Of a DNA stretch of 44,074 nt, positions 1 to 7,251 are shown piece after piece. The notes below the pieces were generated by a model. It was not told the origin of the DNA. It searched no databases and saw only the letters and a program-made list of their open reading frames with translations. Position numbers and translations under genes: made by a program. The stretch is from a virus: positions 1 to 44,074 of IMG/VR virus record IMGVR_UViG_3300046003_009098; one strand, written 5' to 3'. Each line of letters opens with the position of its first letter. Position 1 is the first letter of the stretch.

Positions 1-264
1 TCACCATTTTTTTGCGGCGATCTCCTTCATCACTTCGATCTCAAGATCCCGCTCGGCCAGCAGCTTCTTCAGCCGCGCATTCTCCTGGGTCAGGTTCTTC
101 AATTCCCGGACCTCGTCGACGGCCATGCTGGCAAACCGCTTGCGCCAGCCGTAGATGCTCTGCTCCGATACCCCGTGACGCTTGGCCACTTCCGGCACCG
201 GATCTTTGTCCGCTTCGCGCAGAATGCGCACGATTTGCTCGTCGCTATATCGATTCTTCTTCAT
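1..264 (-). CDS. IS3-family transposase OrfA
   Basis: This 87-residue protein is the DNA-binding subunit of an IS3-type transposase. Residues 1-55 hold the helix-turn-helix typical of the family (RYSDEQIVRILREAD, then VAKRHGVSEQSIYGWRKRF). Residues 55-85 form a leucine-rich coiled coil (ENARLKKLLAERDLEIEVMK) used for oligomerisation. The last codons read GCA AAA AAA TGG TGA, so an A7 slippery run (positions 13 to 7) sits exactly in the X XXY YYZ phase. In this family OrfB is made by -1 frameshifting at such a run, giving the active OrfAB fusion. OrfB itself lies beyond the window edge. Confidence 0.92.
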   Translation of the reverse strand: MKKNRYSDEQIVRILREADKDPVPEVAKRHGVSEQSIYGWRKRFASMAVDEVRELKNLTQENARLKKLLAERDLEIEVMKEIAAKKW

Positions 265-331
265 GGCTCCCTTTCCAGTTGGGAGCTATCTTCTCAAATT
301 CCAGCTGGCACGAAAATCTCAGGACAGGTCA
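1..331 (-). mobile_element. IS3-family insertion sequence, orfA end (partial)
   Basis: The window opens inside an IS3-family element read on the minus strand. It contains all of orfA, and orfB would lie to the left, outside the window. The outer terminus is placed near 331 because the inward-reading sequence there starts TGACCTGTCCTGAG, ending in the TG...CA form usual for the family. A reading frame resumes right after it, as if interrupted. The other inverted repeat is not visible, so the boundary is accurate only to a few bases. Confidence 0.7.
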
Positions 332-719
332 CAACGATCAATACTTTTTAGAAAGCTTGCTTAATGAAATCGACGAGTACTTCCATCTAATGGGAGGAGC
401 AGGTTGCTACCCGGGTTTTTCAGATTGGCACGTACCAGCCCTTCTTTTGCTGCTGCTAGTCGGGGTGGATCCGACGAAGGAAGATTTTTTATCTAGCTAT
501 GATTCACACACGTTATCACCAAGGATGTGGCGGGAGACTGATGGGTTGCCAAGCAAAATTTTCAGAAAGCTTGATGGCTTTAAATTGAACCCCCTGCAAT
601 TTGAGTTGTATCTTAAGCTTCAAACTGAGCGTGTTGCCCGAAAACTAGGGGCGAGAGGAATTTTAGAGTGGTCAAATTTTCTTGCAGGAAATCAAGATCG
701 GTTTAGACGATTTATTTGA
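332..719 (+). pseudogene. 3' fragment of an unidentified gene cut by the IS element
   Basis: An open frame enters from the IS end and runs to TGA at 717-719, giving about 128 native residues (from NDQYFLES to GNQDRFRRFI). The first in-frame ATG inside native sequence is at 390, with no convincing ribosome binding site, so the original start was probably lost when the IS inserted. The fragment is rich in hydrophobic and charged residues (ALLLLLLVGVDPTKEDF) but matches no family I recognise. It lies 41 bp upstream of the next gene in the same direction and may have been co-transcribed with it. The remaining 5' part, if it exists, should lie on the other side of the IS. Confidence 0.55.
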
Positions 720-760
720 GTAGGCCATAACATTCATTATGCTAAATATTCAGGGAAAAA

Positions 761-1060
761 ATGAGCAATGAAGTGGCCAAACTGCTGATTGAATATTGCC
801 AGGCTAACAATCGGATTTGTCCGTTGCCAGACCACTGGAATCAACTTTGGGAGATGCTTCCAGAAAAACAAAGAGATGGTTCTGGATGGATGCCGCCGCT
901 CCCTTTAATTTTGGCTGCGTGGTGGTGTTCAGCGCCTCTGGCTAAGGCAGCTCGTTTGCAGGAACATATTGAGTGGGCACAAAAACACAATGCATTGGAT
1001 AGGGTCGCGGAGTTTTTGCGAGCCTTGCCTGAAAGCGCTTGGTTTCATATTGGTGATTAA
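761..1060 (+). CDS. Hypothetical protein, 99 aa
   Basis: A small soluble protein with no recognised domain. It has a tryptophan-rich middle (HWNQLWEML, then PLPLILAAWWCSAPLAK) and an acidic, helical C-terminal half (RLQEHIEWAQKHNALDRVAEFLRALPE). I recall short proteins of this pattern as conserved hypotheticals of bacterial and prophage accessory regions, but I cannot give a function. The ATG follows AGGGAAAAA. Its stop codon overlaps the stop of the convergent minus-strand gene ending at 1057. It could be the last host gene before the prophage, or cargo. Confidence 0.6.
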   Translation: MSNEVAKLLIEYCQANNRICPLPDHWNQLWEMLPEKQRDGSGWMPPLPLILAAWWCSAPLAKAARLQEHIEWAQKHNALDRVAEFLRALPESAWFHIGD

Positions 1061-1479
1061 TTCGCACTTGCGTCCATTTTTGTCGATTTGCGTAACAGGA
1101 CTTGCTCTTGCTCGGACCAATCGGCAGGGAGCGGTCTGAGTAGGTCCTTCATCGTTAACCACGCCGGCTGTTTACCGTCCAAAATCGCCTGTACGATTTT
1201 TGGCGATAGGTAAGCCAGTCTGAGAATCCTGCTGACGTAGGAGGGGTTAATTTTCTCTGCGGCGGCCAGATCTTCGATGGTCGAGTACGTACCGTTACAT
1301 AGTAGACGCTGCCATCGAAATCCTCGTGCGATCACTTTGACCATGGTGTTGTCGATTGTTGCCTCTTGCCGGGCTACCCCGCGAGAGCCGTCAGGCAGGA
1401 CGATGACCGTCTTGCCACCCCGGGATCGAAAGGTCATTGAGATATGCGTAGTTTCAGATACTGAAGTTCTTGAGGTCAT
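1057..1479 (-). CDS. HTH-like partner protein of the serine recombinase
   Basis: A 140-residue protein encoded directly after the recombinase. Its ATG (1479-1477) overlaps the recombinase stop in an ATGA arrangement, and AAGGAGG sits just upstream, so the two are translationally coupled. Residues 60-100 look like a helix-turn-helix (TIEDLAAAEKINPSYVSRILRLAYLSP), reminiscent of ParB/KorB-like DNA-binding segments. The C-terminus is basic. Proteins of this type recur beside DUF2924-linked recombinases in proteobacterial prophages. A role as recombination directionality factor or regulator is inferred from position only. Confidence 0.7.
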   Translation of the reverse strand: MTSRTSVSETTHISMTFRSRGGKTVIVLPDGSRGVARQEATIDNTMVKVIARGFRWQRLLCNGTYSTIEDLAAAEKINPSYVSRILRLAYLSPKIVQAILDGKQPAWLTMKDLLRPLPADWSEQEQVLLRKSTKMDASAN

Positions 1480-2822
1480 GCGGCCTCCTTAAAACTGGGT
1501 TGTATTATCGAATCGCGTAGCAGTTTTGGCATGCCCGCAGTTTTCCACTCGATACTGATCCCGCCCTTGCGTACGACTATTCGATCGATCAGCGTATGCG
1601 CGATGCGCGACTGCTCTGCTGGGAACAGGTGATCCCAGACTTGATCTATCGCTTGCAGTGTTTGGATGGCTTCTGCTTCGCTGATGTCCGACCTGGTCAT
1701 GGTCACTTCACGGACGGCAGCGGCAAGGATTTCAGGTGCTTTCAAGATGCTGCGAATCTGCTCGGTTACAACGCCTTCGATCTCGCCGGCCGGTATGCGG
1801 CGAACTTCGCATGCTTCTTTCCCGAGTTTGATGGCATCCGTGTTGATGTAGTACCGATACTGCTTTGATCCTTTACTAGTCCAACCAGGGGTGAAGGCCC
1901 GATCTTCCGGAGAAAATAGCAGTCCGCGTAGGATGGATGGTGCTTTAGTTTTTCTCGGAGCGATACCGCCCTTGATGTGTTTGTCACCAGCCCTAAGAAG
2001 TTCCTGCACGGTGTCCCACAATCGCTGATCGATGATTGCTTGATGCTCGCCAGGATATTGGTTGCCTTTGTATGCGGCGATTCCTATATACACCGGGTTC
2101 TTGAAGAGCTTGTAGACGAAACCTTTCGTGATCAGCTTGCCTTTGCGCTCAATACCCTTAGAAGTTGTCCACGCTTTCGTGGTCACGCCCCTCGCTCGTA
2201 AATCACGAACTAATGTGGCCATTGAGGGCAAAGCGGCGAATCGCTTAAAAATCTCTTGCACGATCTGCGCTTCGACAGGATTAGGTATGAGCTTTCGTTC
2301 GATTACATCGTAACCAAGCGGGGGCATGCCCCCCATCCAGATGCCACGCTGGCGGGAGGCAGCGATCTTGTCGCGTACACGCTCGCTTGCCAGTTCACGC
2401 TCGAACTGGGCAAACGACAACAAAATGTTCAACGTGAGTCGGCCCATGGACGTGGTTGTGTTGAAGGACTGCGTCACCGACACAAAAGTTACCTTGTGCT
2501 CATCGAAGATCTCGACCAGCTTGGCGAAGTCAGCCAGAGACCGGGAGAGCCGGTCGATCTTGTAGACCACGATGATGTCGACCAAGCCCGAGCGCACATC
2601 CTCGAGCAATTTTTTCAGACCGGGGCGGTCCATATTCCCGCCCGAAAATCCGCCGTCGTCATACCGCTCCCGCGACAAGACCCATCCTTCTGACTTTTGG
2701 CTGGCGATGTAGTTTTCGCAGGCATCCCGCTGTGCATCCAATGAGTTGAAGTTCTGGTCAAGCCCTTCTTCTGTCGACTTGCGCGTGTAGACCGCGCAGA
2801 TTGAACGTCGCTCAGCCTTCAT
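1476..2822 (-). CDS. Large serine recombinase (site-specific integrase/resolvase)
   Basis: This 448-residue large serine recombinase probably integrates and excises the element. The N-terminal resolvase domain (about 1-150) carries the catalytic serine in YTRKS (Ser16) and the conserved run VVYKIDRLSRSLADF. The recombinase domain follows (PPLGYDVI, NPVEAQIVQEIFKRF, VYKLFKNPVYIG). In the next region, where relatives have a Cys-rich zinc ribbon, no CxxC pairs are present (LLFSPEDRAFTP). A reading frame extends 13 codons further upstream, but ATG 2822 has AAGGAG at proper spacing and overlaps the stop of the upstream gene (ATGA), so it is the better start. It is coupled to genes on both sides. 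Confidence 0.95.
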   Translation of the reverse strand: MKAERRSICAVYTRKSTEEGLDQNFNSLDAQRDACENYIASQKSEGWVLSRERYDDGGFSGGNMDRPGLKKLLEDVRSGLVDIIVVYKIDRLSRSLADFAKLVEIFDEHKVTFVSVTQSFNTTTSMGRLTLNILLSFAQFERELASERVRDKIAASRQRGIWMGGMPPLGYDVIERKLIPNPVEAQIVQEIFKRFAALPSMATLVRDLRARGVTTKAWTTSKGIERKGKLITKGFVYKLFKNPVYIGIAAYKGNQYPGEHQAIIDQRLWDTVQELLRAGDKHIKGGIAPRKTKAPSILRGLLFSPEDRAFTPGWTSKGSKQYRYYINTDAIKLGKEACEVRRIPAGEIEGVVTEQIRSILKAPEILAAAVREVTMTRSDISEAEAIQTLQAIDQVWDHLFPAEQSRIAHTLIDRIVVRKGGISIEWKTAGMPKLLRDSIIQPSFKEAA

Positions 2823-3265
2823 CCCGCACTCCTTGCCGATACCAGCCCGAAGAAGGCCCAACCATTTCGGTTCGTGCCGGTGATGGCTTTGGCGATGCTG
2901 GAGAGCGATTTATATCGCCGCCCCTGATAGTCAAAGTAGTCGACACCGACCAAGACTTCGCAGGGGCTTCCTTGCCATTCCCTGATCAGGCGTGTCCCTG
3001 CAATCGGGCGGTTGTCCTGACGGCGGCGTCTGACTTCCTTCTTGCCGCCATCGAGCTTTTCGCCCAAAAGTTCCAGGCGCTTCTGCGTTTCACGCTTTAG
3101 CCCGCCGTAGGCAAGTTCTTGAATGCGGTAAGCGAGCCGGGTTTCGAGGAAGCGGCGATTAAACGGAGGCGGCTCCTGGTGGAACAGGTCGCGCCACATT
3201 TGCTTTAGCTCGGGCGTGGTCGTGTTCGGCAGGCTGGCTACACGGGCCATTACAGATTCAGTCAC
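2819..3265 (-). CDS. DUF2924 domain protein
   Basis: A 148-residue basic protein matching the DUF2924 family by its order of motifs: LKQMWRDLFHQEPPPFNRRF, RLAYRIQELAYGGL, then YFDYQGRRYKSLSSIAKAIT. The SSIAKAITG-x-WNG-like end resembles a small DNA-binding fold. Family members sit almost always directly upstream of a serine recombinase in proteobacterial prophages, and an accessory role in recombination is inferred from that. The GTG start (3265) overlaps the preceding stop as GTGA and has AAGGAG seven bases upstream. An internal ATG at 3250 is a weaker alternative. Confidence 0.9.
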   Translation of the reverse strand: MTESVMARVASLPNTTTPELKQMWRDLFHQEPPPFNRRFLETRLAYRIQELAYGGLKRETQKRLELLGEKLDGGKKEVRRRRQDNRPIAGTRLIREWQGSPCEVLVGVDYFDYQGRRYKSLSSIAKAITGTNRNGWAFFGLVSARSAG

Positions 3266-3444
3266 TGGGGTTCTCCTTGGTGGTCAGGACACCCCGTACT
3301 AACGCTCTGTTCGGTCAGGTTATCAAGTTGATCTTGGCGGTCGTGCAGGCGAATTACCGCCATGGCGAGGATCGCGCCGACGATGGCGGCGGGCGAGCGC
3401 TCAGTGAGCTTCAGTGCAGGTGGATTCGGGGTGTTGGCTGGCAT
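3262..3444 (-). CDS. Hypothetical small protein at head of recombinase operon
   Basis: A 60-residue ORF starting at ATG 3444 and ending in a GTGA overlap with the DUF2924 gene. It has one moderately hydrophobic helix (AAIVGAILAMAVIRL) followed by a polar, acidic tail, so it could be a small membrane-associated or helical protein. The overlap with the next gene's well-supported start argues that it is translated. No family is recognised. Confidence 0.5.
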   Translation of the reverse strand: MPANTPNPPALKLTERSPAAIVGAILAMAVIRLHDRQDQLDNLTEQSVSTGCPDHQGEPQ

Positions 3445-3524
3445 GAAGGTTCATACCGCCGCACGACTGAAGCTTTCTCAGAGCTTGTCCTGGTGACACA
3501 ATGCAAGATCGTCTGTATTCGGGC

Positions 3525-3551
3525 GCAATTTAAAATTGCAAAAAATATAAT
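3525..3551 (+). promoter_or_regulatory. Palindrome and -10-like element in the divergent region
   Basis: The 133-bp gap between the divergent recombinase operon and the 321-aa gene contains an odd-centred palindrome, GCAATTT-A-AAATTGC (3525-3539). It is followed by TATAAT at 3546-3551, 27 bases before the downstream ATG at 3578. No good -35 hexamer lies at 17 bp, where the palindrome falls instead. This arrangement fits an operator overlapping a promoter that controls one or both directions. The binding protein is unknown. Confidence 0.4.
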
Positions 3552-3577
3552 AATTAACCGTAAAGAAAGATTAGCCT

Positions 3578-4543
3578 ATGCGTCACTATAGTCAATTCGA
3601 ATATTTTGACCCCCTAAAAGGGGAGTTGCCGTGGGCTCCCTTTCATGAAGCCGGAAATATCGCAATGCGTGCCCGGTCGATTTTAAGATTAGGCAATCGA
3701 TCTGCCGAAGACATTCAAGCAATAGCAACCGATGCTGCGTATTTAATAGAACATTATTTCGAGCATGAACGGGAAGTGAAGCTCGAAGAAATTAGAAGCG
3801 ATCGTAATTTCCGTTTGCTGGAAAGCGATGATGATGGAAATTTTATTGATTTTGCGGATGAAGCCTATGATGAATACGACATTCATACATCAGACAACAC
3901 CCCTGAATTAGATGCACTTGTTGAAGCTTTGGCGTGGGGATTTGACCCAAAAGCCGTTGAGGTTAACGACGTACAAGAGTACGAGTACTTTGCTGTTTAC
4001 ACTTTGTGCATCTTGGCTGAGTATGCTCGCGACTTGAATTTCACGATTCAGGTAAAACCGTTTGGATATGTCCCCCGAGAAAGTAAGCAATATAGTCCTA
4101 GTGAAGTCGCTAGTCTCTCCCGAAAACTCTTTAACGCTACTGAATCAGTATGCTTCTCAGAAAAGTTGCGTGATGTTGATCGAGTAGAGCGAAGGTATCA
4201 AGAAAAAATAGAAAAGCTACAAGCAGGCGCTGCAGTAAAAATTACAAAAGCTGATTATGACCGGCTACGTGAAGAAATTAGGAAGGAAGAGCAGGCAGAA
4301 GCTCAATCACTCAGACGTGAAAGGTCAGAAGCAAACAACGATATTCGCCATCAAGATAATAGAAACATCAAGCAGTCTGTTTTGGATGATTTTGCAAAAA
4401 ATCCGCGTCTCTTTGATAGTGCCGAGAAAGCTGCTGATCACTACGTTGATGTGTTGGCAAAGCAAGGACATAAGCGAAGCCATAGAACTGTTGCTGATTG
4501 GATAAGAGCGTTTGCCAGAAACAACAATATTCGATTCCGCTGA
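3578..4543 (+). CDS. Hypothetical protein, 321 aa, AT-rich
   Basis: No family is recognised. The N-terminal half is acidic and probably globular (ESDDDGNFIDFADEAYDEYD around residues 82-101). Residues 195-262 form a long charged coiled coil (RVERRYQEKIEKLQAG, then YDRLREEIRKEEQAEAQS). The last 55 residues (FDSAEKAADHYVDVL, then RSHRTVADWIRAFA) look like a small helix-turn-helix such as those in phage or transposon DNA-binding proteins. The gene is clearly richer in A+T than its neighbours and divergent from the recombinase operon, the place where a phage regulator often lies. A regulatory or defence role is possible but unproven. Confidence 0.65.
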   Translation: MRHYSQFEYFDPLKGELPWAPFHEAGNIAMRARSILRLGNRSAEDIQAIATDAAYLIEHYFEHEREVKLEEIRSDRNFRLLESDDDGNFIDFADEAYDEYDIHTSDNTPELDALVEALAWGFDPKAVEVNDVQEYEYFAVYTLCILAEYARDLNFTIQVKPFGYVPRESKQYSPSEVASLSRKLFNATESVCFSEKLRDVDRVERRYQEKIEKLQAGAAVKITKADYDRLREEIRKEEQAEAQSLRRERSEANNDIRHQDNRNIKQSVLDDFAKNPRLFDSAEKAADHYVDVLAKQGHKRSHRTVADWIRAFARNNNIRFR

Positions 4544-4552
4544 CACTTACTT

Positions 4553-4573
4553 ACGGTCTCCTTGGGAGACCGT
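4553..4573 (+). terminator. Hairpin after the 321-aa gene
   Basis: ACGGTCTCC (4553-4561), loop TTG, then GGAGACCGT (4565-4573) make a perfect 9-bp stem ten bases after the stop codon. Only a weak T stretch follows (ACGCTTT), so termination may be inefficient. Confidence 0.45.
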
Positions 4574-4725
4574 ACGCTTTCCGATATCGGCAGGGAACGT
4601 ACGCCCTCCAGCGGCGAGCGTGCGGTGTCCATTTGAGGCTGTGCGGTGACCGCCGGACAGATGTTTTAATCTTGGATTAACACCGTCATGATCGGTTCCG
4701 TGAATGTGCAAACGGAGCCGAAATC

Positions 4726-5361
4726 GTGCAAAGGAAAAATAATCTCCCTCGAAGCAGAATCAACAAAAATAATGATTTTGAGCCTTCGCCATGTCTGGAA
4801 GCTGCAAATGAGTCTTTATTTAGGGCAACTATCAGCGCAGCTAAAACTCGCGCTTATAGAGCTGCTTTGTCAGCTGGACTTAGCTCGGCAGAGCGAGAGG
4901 ACTTGTATCAAGAAATCGTGCTGGATCTGCTGGAACGATCTGCACAGTTTGACCCTAGCAAGGGGAGCCCCGGAACTTTCACAGGTGTAGTCTCCGAGCA
5001 TAGAACAGCTGAATTCATTTCGGCTCTAAAGAAAGATCGTGCACGGATCACCTTCGTATCCCAGCGAAATGCTGCAAACGACAACAACGCTGAATCTTCA
5101 AGTACCGAGCAATTTGAAACAAGTATTCCCATGTGGGCGGATGATGCGGATTTGTTTGCCGAAACAGAAACGGTAAGCGATATCAAAAAAGCCCTGTCTT
5201 GTATGAGTGGCGAGCAAGTAAGTCTTTTGCAGCTGCTCGTCTCACACTTGGACTTGCCCTCAGCCGCAAAGGCCTCTGGGATGTCCAGCGCCACCTTCTA
5301 CCGCCGTGTTGCCGACTTGCAGATGCACTTGCGCATGTTTGGCATCCGGACGATCAGCTGA
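4726..5361 (+). CDS. Sigma-70-like RNA polymerase sigma factor
   Basis: A 211-residue protein with a sigma region-2-like segment at about 40-105 (SSAEREDLYQEIVLDLLE, FDPSKGSPGTFTGVVSEHR), matching the DLxQEixLxLLxxxxxFDPxxGsfxtfv pattern of ECF-type factors. A C-terminal HTH at about 160-205 (LDLPSAAKASGMSSATFYRR) stands for region 4. The GTG start at 4726 is preceded by GGAG at about 8 bases. It lies at the head of the early operon, so it could redirect host polymerase to phage genes or act as a prophage regulator. The target promoters are not evident. Alternatively it is a sigma-like DNA-binding protein without polymerase activity. Confidence 0.75.
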   Translation: MQRKNNLPRSRINKNNDFEPSPCLEAANESLFRATISAAKTRAYRAALSAGLSSAEREDLYQEIVLDLLERSAQFDPSKGSPGTFTGVVSEHRTAEFISALKKDRARITFVSQRNAANDNNAESSSTEQFETSIPMWADDADLFAETETVSDIKKALSCMSGEQVSLLQLLVSHLDLPSAAKASGMSSATFYRRVADLQMHLRMFGIRTIS

Positions 5362-5477
5362 CCCATCGCGGGGTGCTTGAGAAAACCAGGCACCTCGCTC
5401 CGTAAAAACCTTCAAGAAACGCAAACACCGCGCCCCTCGGGGCCGCGTTGGTAGGCCAACTCATGCCTGGAGAAATG

Positions 5478-5912
5478 ATGTCGCATGCAAAAACAATCGT
5501 TGAAACCACACGCAGCTACCTCGGGCTGGGTGTTGATGTCGGTAAGACGGCCTTGCAGGCCGTGTATGTGCCGACCGAACAGCTGACCGAAGAGCGATTC
5601 GCCAACTGGATCGGGGATGCCCTGGTCGGGCAGTCGATTCAGTACCACGAAGGATTTCTGCTGCTCGATCGTTCCGAGTCGGGCAGTGGCCTGGGTACGA
5701 AAGAACGCAACCGGCTGCATTCCGTTGCTCGACGTGCCTGGATCGCTTGCGAACTGGGCCTGGTGCATCTGTTCAGCCTGAAGGTTGCCGATGGCCATTA
5801 CCGATATATCGCGATCCGCTCAAGCAGCAAGCTGACACCGCCTGAAATTCGTGCCCGTCTTCGCAAGACGAATGCATCGACCACTGTCGAAACCCCGGAA
5901 ACAACCCATTAA
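5478..5912 (+). CDS. Hypothetical phage protein, 144 aa
   Basis: First gene of the early recombination block. The ATG at 5478 is chosen because GGAG lies five bases before it; the frame is open upstream but without a comparable site. The protein contains SYLGLGVDVGKTALQAVYVP and an Arg-rich C-terminal third (SKLTPPEIRARLRK). DVGKT resembles a P-loop fragment but lacks the glycine spacing of Walker A, so I do not call ATP binding. No family is recognised. It is separated from the next gene by only 16 bp, with a strong AAAGGAG between. Confidence 0.6.
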   Translation: MSHAKTIVETTRSYLGLGVDVGKTALQAVYVPTEQLTEERFANWIGDALVGQSIQYHEGFLLLDRSESGSGLGTKERNRLHSVARRAWIACELGLVHLFSLKVADGHYRYIAIRSSSKLTPPEIRARLRKTNASTTVETPETTH

Positions 5913-5928
5913 AAAAAGGAGCGTCCCT

Positions 5929-6453
5929 ATGATTCCTGAGCCCGACACCCTTGAAGAGGTTGGCAATTTCATGATTGCAGAGCTCGAAGCTATGCCACTT
6001 GCCGAGCTCAACGAACTGATTCAGCGCGTCTCATCAGCTGAAGAATCTGCGCGTCAGTACAAGCAGTTTCTGCAGGCGGTGATGCATCACCGTTTCGGTA
6101 GCCGAGCTAACCAATTGCGCCAGGATGCAGGTAAGACCACCGGAACCGTACGCTTTGAGGAAGAGGGATTTGTTGTCATCGCTGACTTGCCTAAGCGTCC
6201 TGAATACGATCAGCGAAAGCTGAAAGACGCTGTCGAAGCGCTACGCAAGTGGGGTGAGAACCCAGAGGACTATGTGGGTATCGAGGTCAAGGTGTCCGAG
6301 ACCAAGTTCGGCGCTTGGCCGCCCGCTGTGCGGGAATTGTTTGAGCCTGCGCGCACGATCAAAGCAGGTAAGCCGACCTACAAGCTTGAGCGCATTGTCG
6401 ATGGTGAAAGCCCAGAGGCCGCCAACGATAGTCAGTTCGGGGAGGCAGTCTGA
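5929..6453 (+). CDS. Hypothetical phage protein, 174 aa, upstream of Sak4-like gene
   Basis: The ATG at 5929 follows AAAAGGAG and begins a 174-residue acidic protein. The N-terminal 70 residues are helical (EEVGNFMIAELEAMPLAELN). The rest is mixed (TTGTVRFEEEGFVVIADLPK, then ALRKWGENPEDYVGIEVKVS) and may be an alpha/beta domain. Its stop overlaps the start of the ATPase gene (TGATG), so the two are translationally coupled. Genes in this slot occur before Sak4-type ATPases in other phages, suggesting a role in DNA replication or recombination, but no activity can be read from the sequence. Confidence 0.65.
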   Translation: MIPEPDTLEEVGNFMIAELEAMPLAELNELIQRVSSAEESARQYKQFLQAVMHHRFGSRANQLRQDAGKTTGTVRFEEEGFVVIADLPKRPEYDQRKLKDAVEALRKWGENPEDYVGIEVKVSETKFGAWPPAVRELFEPARTIKAGKPTYKLERIVDGESPEAANDSQFGEAV

Positions 6454-7235
6454 TGGCCATTTCTCTCGCACAGTTAAACCGAGCCGGCACGATCAAGCCG
6501 CCACGACTATTGATCCATGGTGTTGCGGGCGTAGGTAAGACGACCTTTGCCGCGCAAGCGAACAAGCCGGTTTTTATCCAGACAGAGGAAGGTCTGGGAA
6601 CGTTATCGGCTGCCAACTTCCCACTGTCTCGAACTTTCGAGGAAGTGATGGAGGCGCTGGCTGCGCTATACACCGAGCAGCACGACTTTGCCACGGTGGT
6701 GATTGACAGCGTCGACTGGTTAGAGCCGCTGGTCTGGGCCAAGGCCTGCCGGGAAAACGGTTGGAATTCGATCGAAGACGCGGGGTACGGCAAAGGGTAC
6801 GTGGCCGCGTTAAATCTCTGGCGCCAGTACATCGATGGGTTGAACGCATTGCGTGACGATCGTGGCATGACCGTCGTTCAGATTGCTCATACAGACATCA
6901 AAAGATTCGATAGTCCTGAACACGACCCTTACGACCGGTATGTGATCAAGCTCCATGCACGCGCCGCCGCGTTGCTGCAAGAGCACTCTGACATTGTGCT
7001 CTTCGCAAACTACCGCATCTCGACCGTGAAGGCGGATGTTGGTTTCAACAAAAAGGTGAGCCGTGCGGTGGGCTCCGGCGAGCGTGTAATCCATACGGTC
7101 GAACGCCCGGCCTTTCTCGCAAAAAACCGCTACGACCTACCTGACCTGCTACCGCTTGAATGGTCCGCCTTTGCGCAGGCCATGCCTGAATCATTGCATT
7201 CGACGCTTAACCCACCCACCACCACTCGCACCTGA
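6453..7235 (+). CDS. Sak4-like phage recombination ATPase (AAA_24 family)
   Basis: A 260-residue P-loop ATPase. Walker A is GVAGVGKTT (residues 23-31, Lys29) and Walker B is TVVIDS (Asp85). This RecA-core layout and length match the AAA_24/Sak4 group of phage recombinases, which promote strand annealing or exchange with a partner single-strand binding protein. The next gene, a DUF669 protein, is the usual neighbour. The ATG overlaps the previous stop as TGATG and follows GGGGAGG. The C-terminal end (PTTTRT) is low-complexity. Recombinase activity is known for family members; here it is inferred. Confidence 0.85.
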   Translation: MAISLAQLNRAGTIKPPRLLIHGVAGVGKTTFAAQANKPVFIQTEEGLGTLSAANFPLSRTFEEVMEALAALYTEQHDFATVVIDSVDWLEPLVWAKACRENGWNSIEDAGYGKGYVAALNLWRQYIDGLNALRDDRGMTVVQIAHTDIKRFDSPEHDPYDRYVIKLHARAAALLQEHSDIVLFANYRISTVKADVGFNKKVSRAVGSGERVIHTVERPAFLAKNRYDLPDLLPLEWSAFAQAMPESLHSTLNPPTTTRT

Positions 7236-7251
7236 AAAAGGAGAAATCACC

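Noticed and set aside
1040-1075. Attachment site (attL) at the convergent gene junction
   Set aside because: It is a plausible place for the prophage edge, but no repeat partner is visible because the other edge lies outside the window.
2256-2693. Plus-strand ORFs within the recombinase region
   Set aside because: They are antisense to a well-supported recombinase with conserved motifs and have no ribosome binding sites.
5432-5443. GCCCC-TC-GGGGC hairpin before the 144-aa gene
   Set aside because: The loop is two bases and no T run follows, so I do not call a terminator.
5520-5560. Walker A in DVGKT of the 144-aa protein
   Set aside because: It lacks the GxxxxGK[ST] spacing and any Walker B, so ATP binding is not supported.
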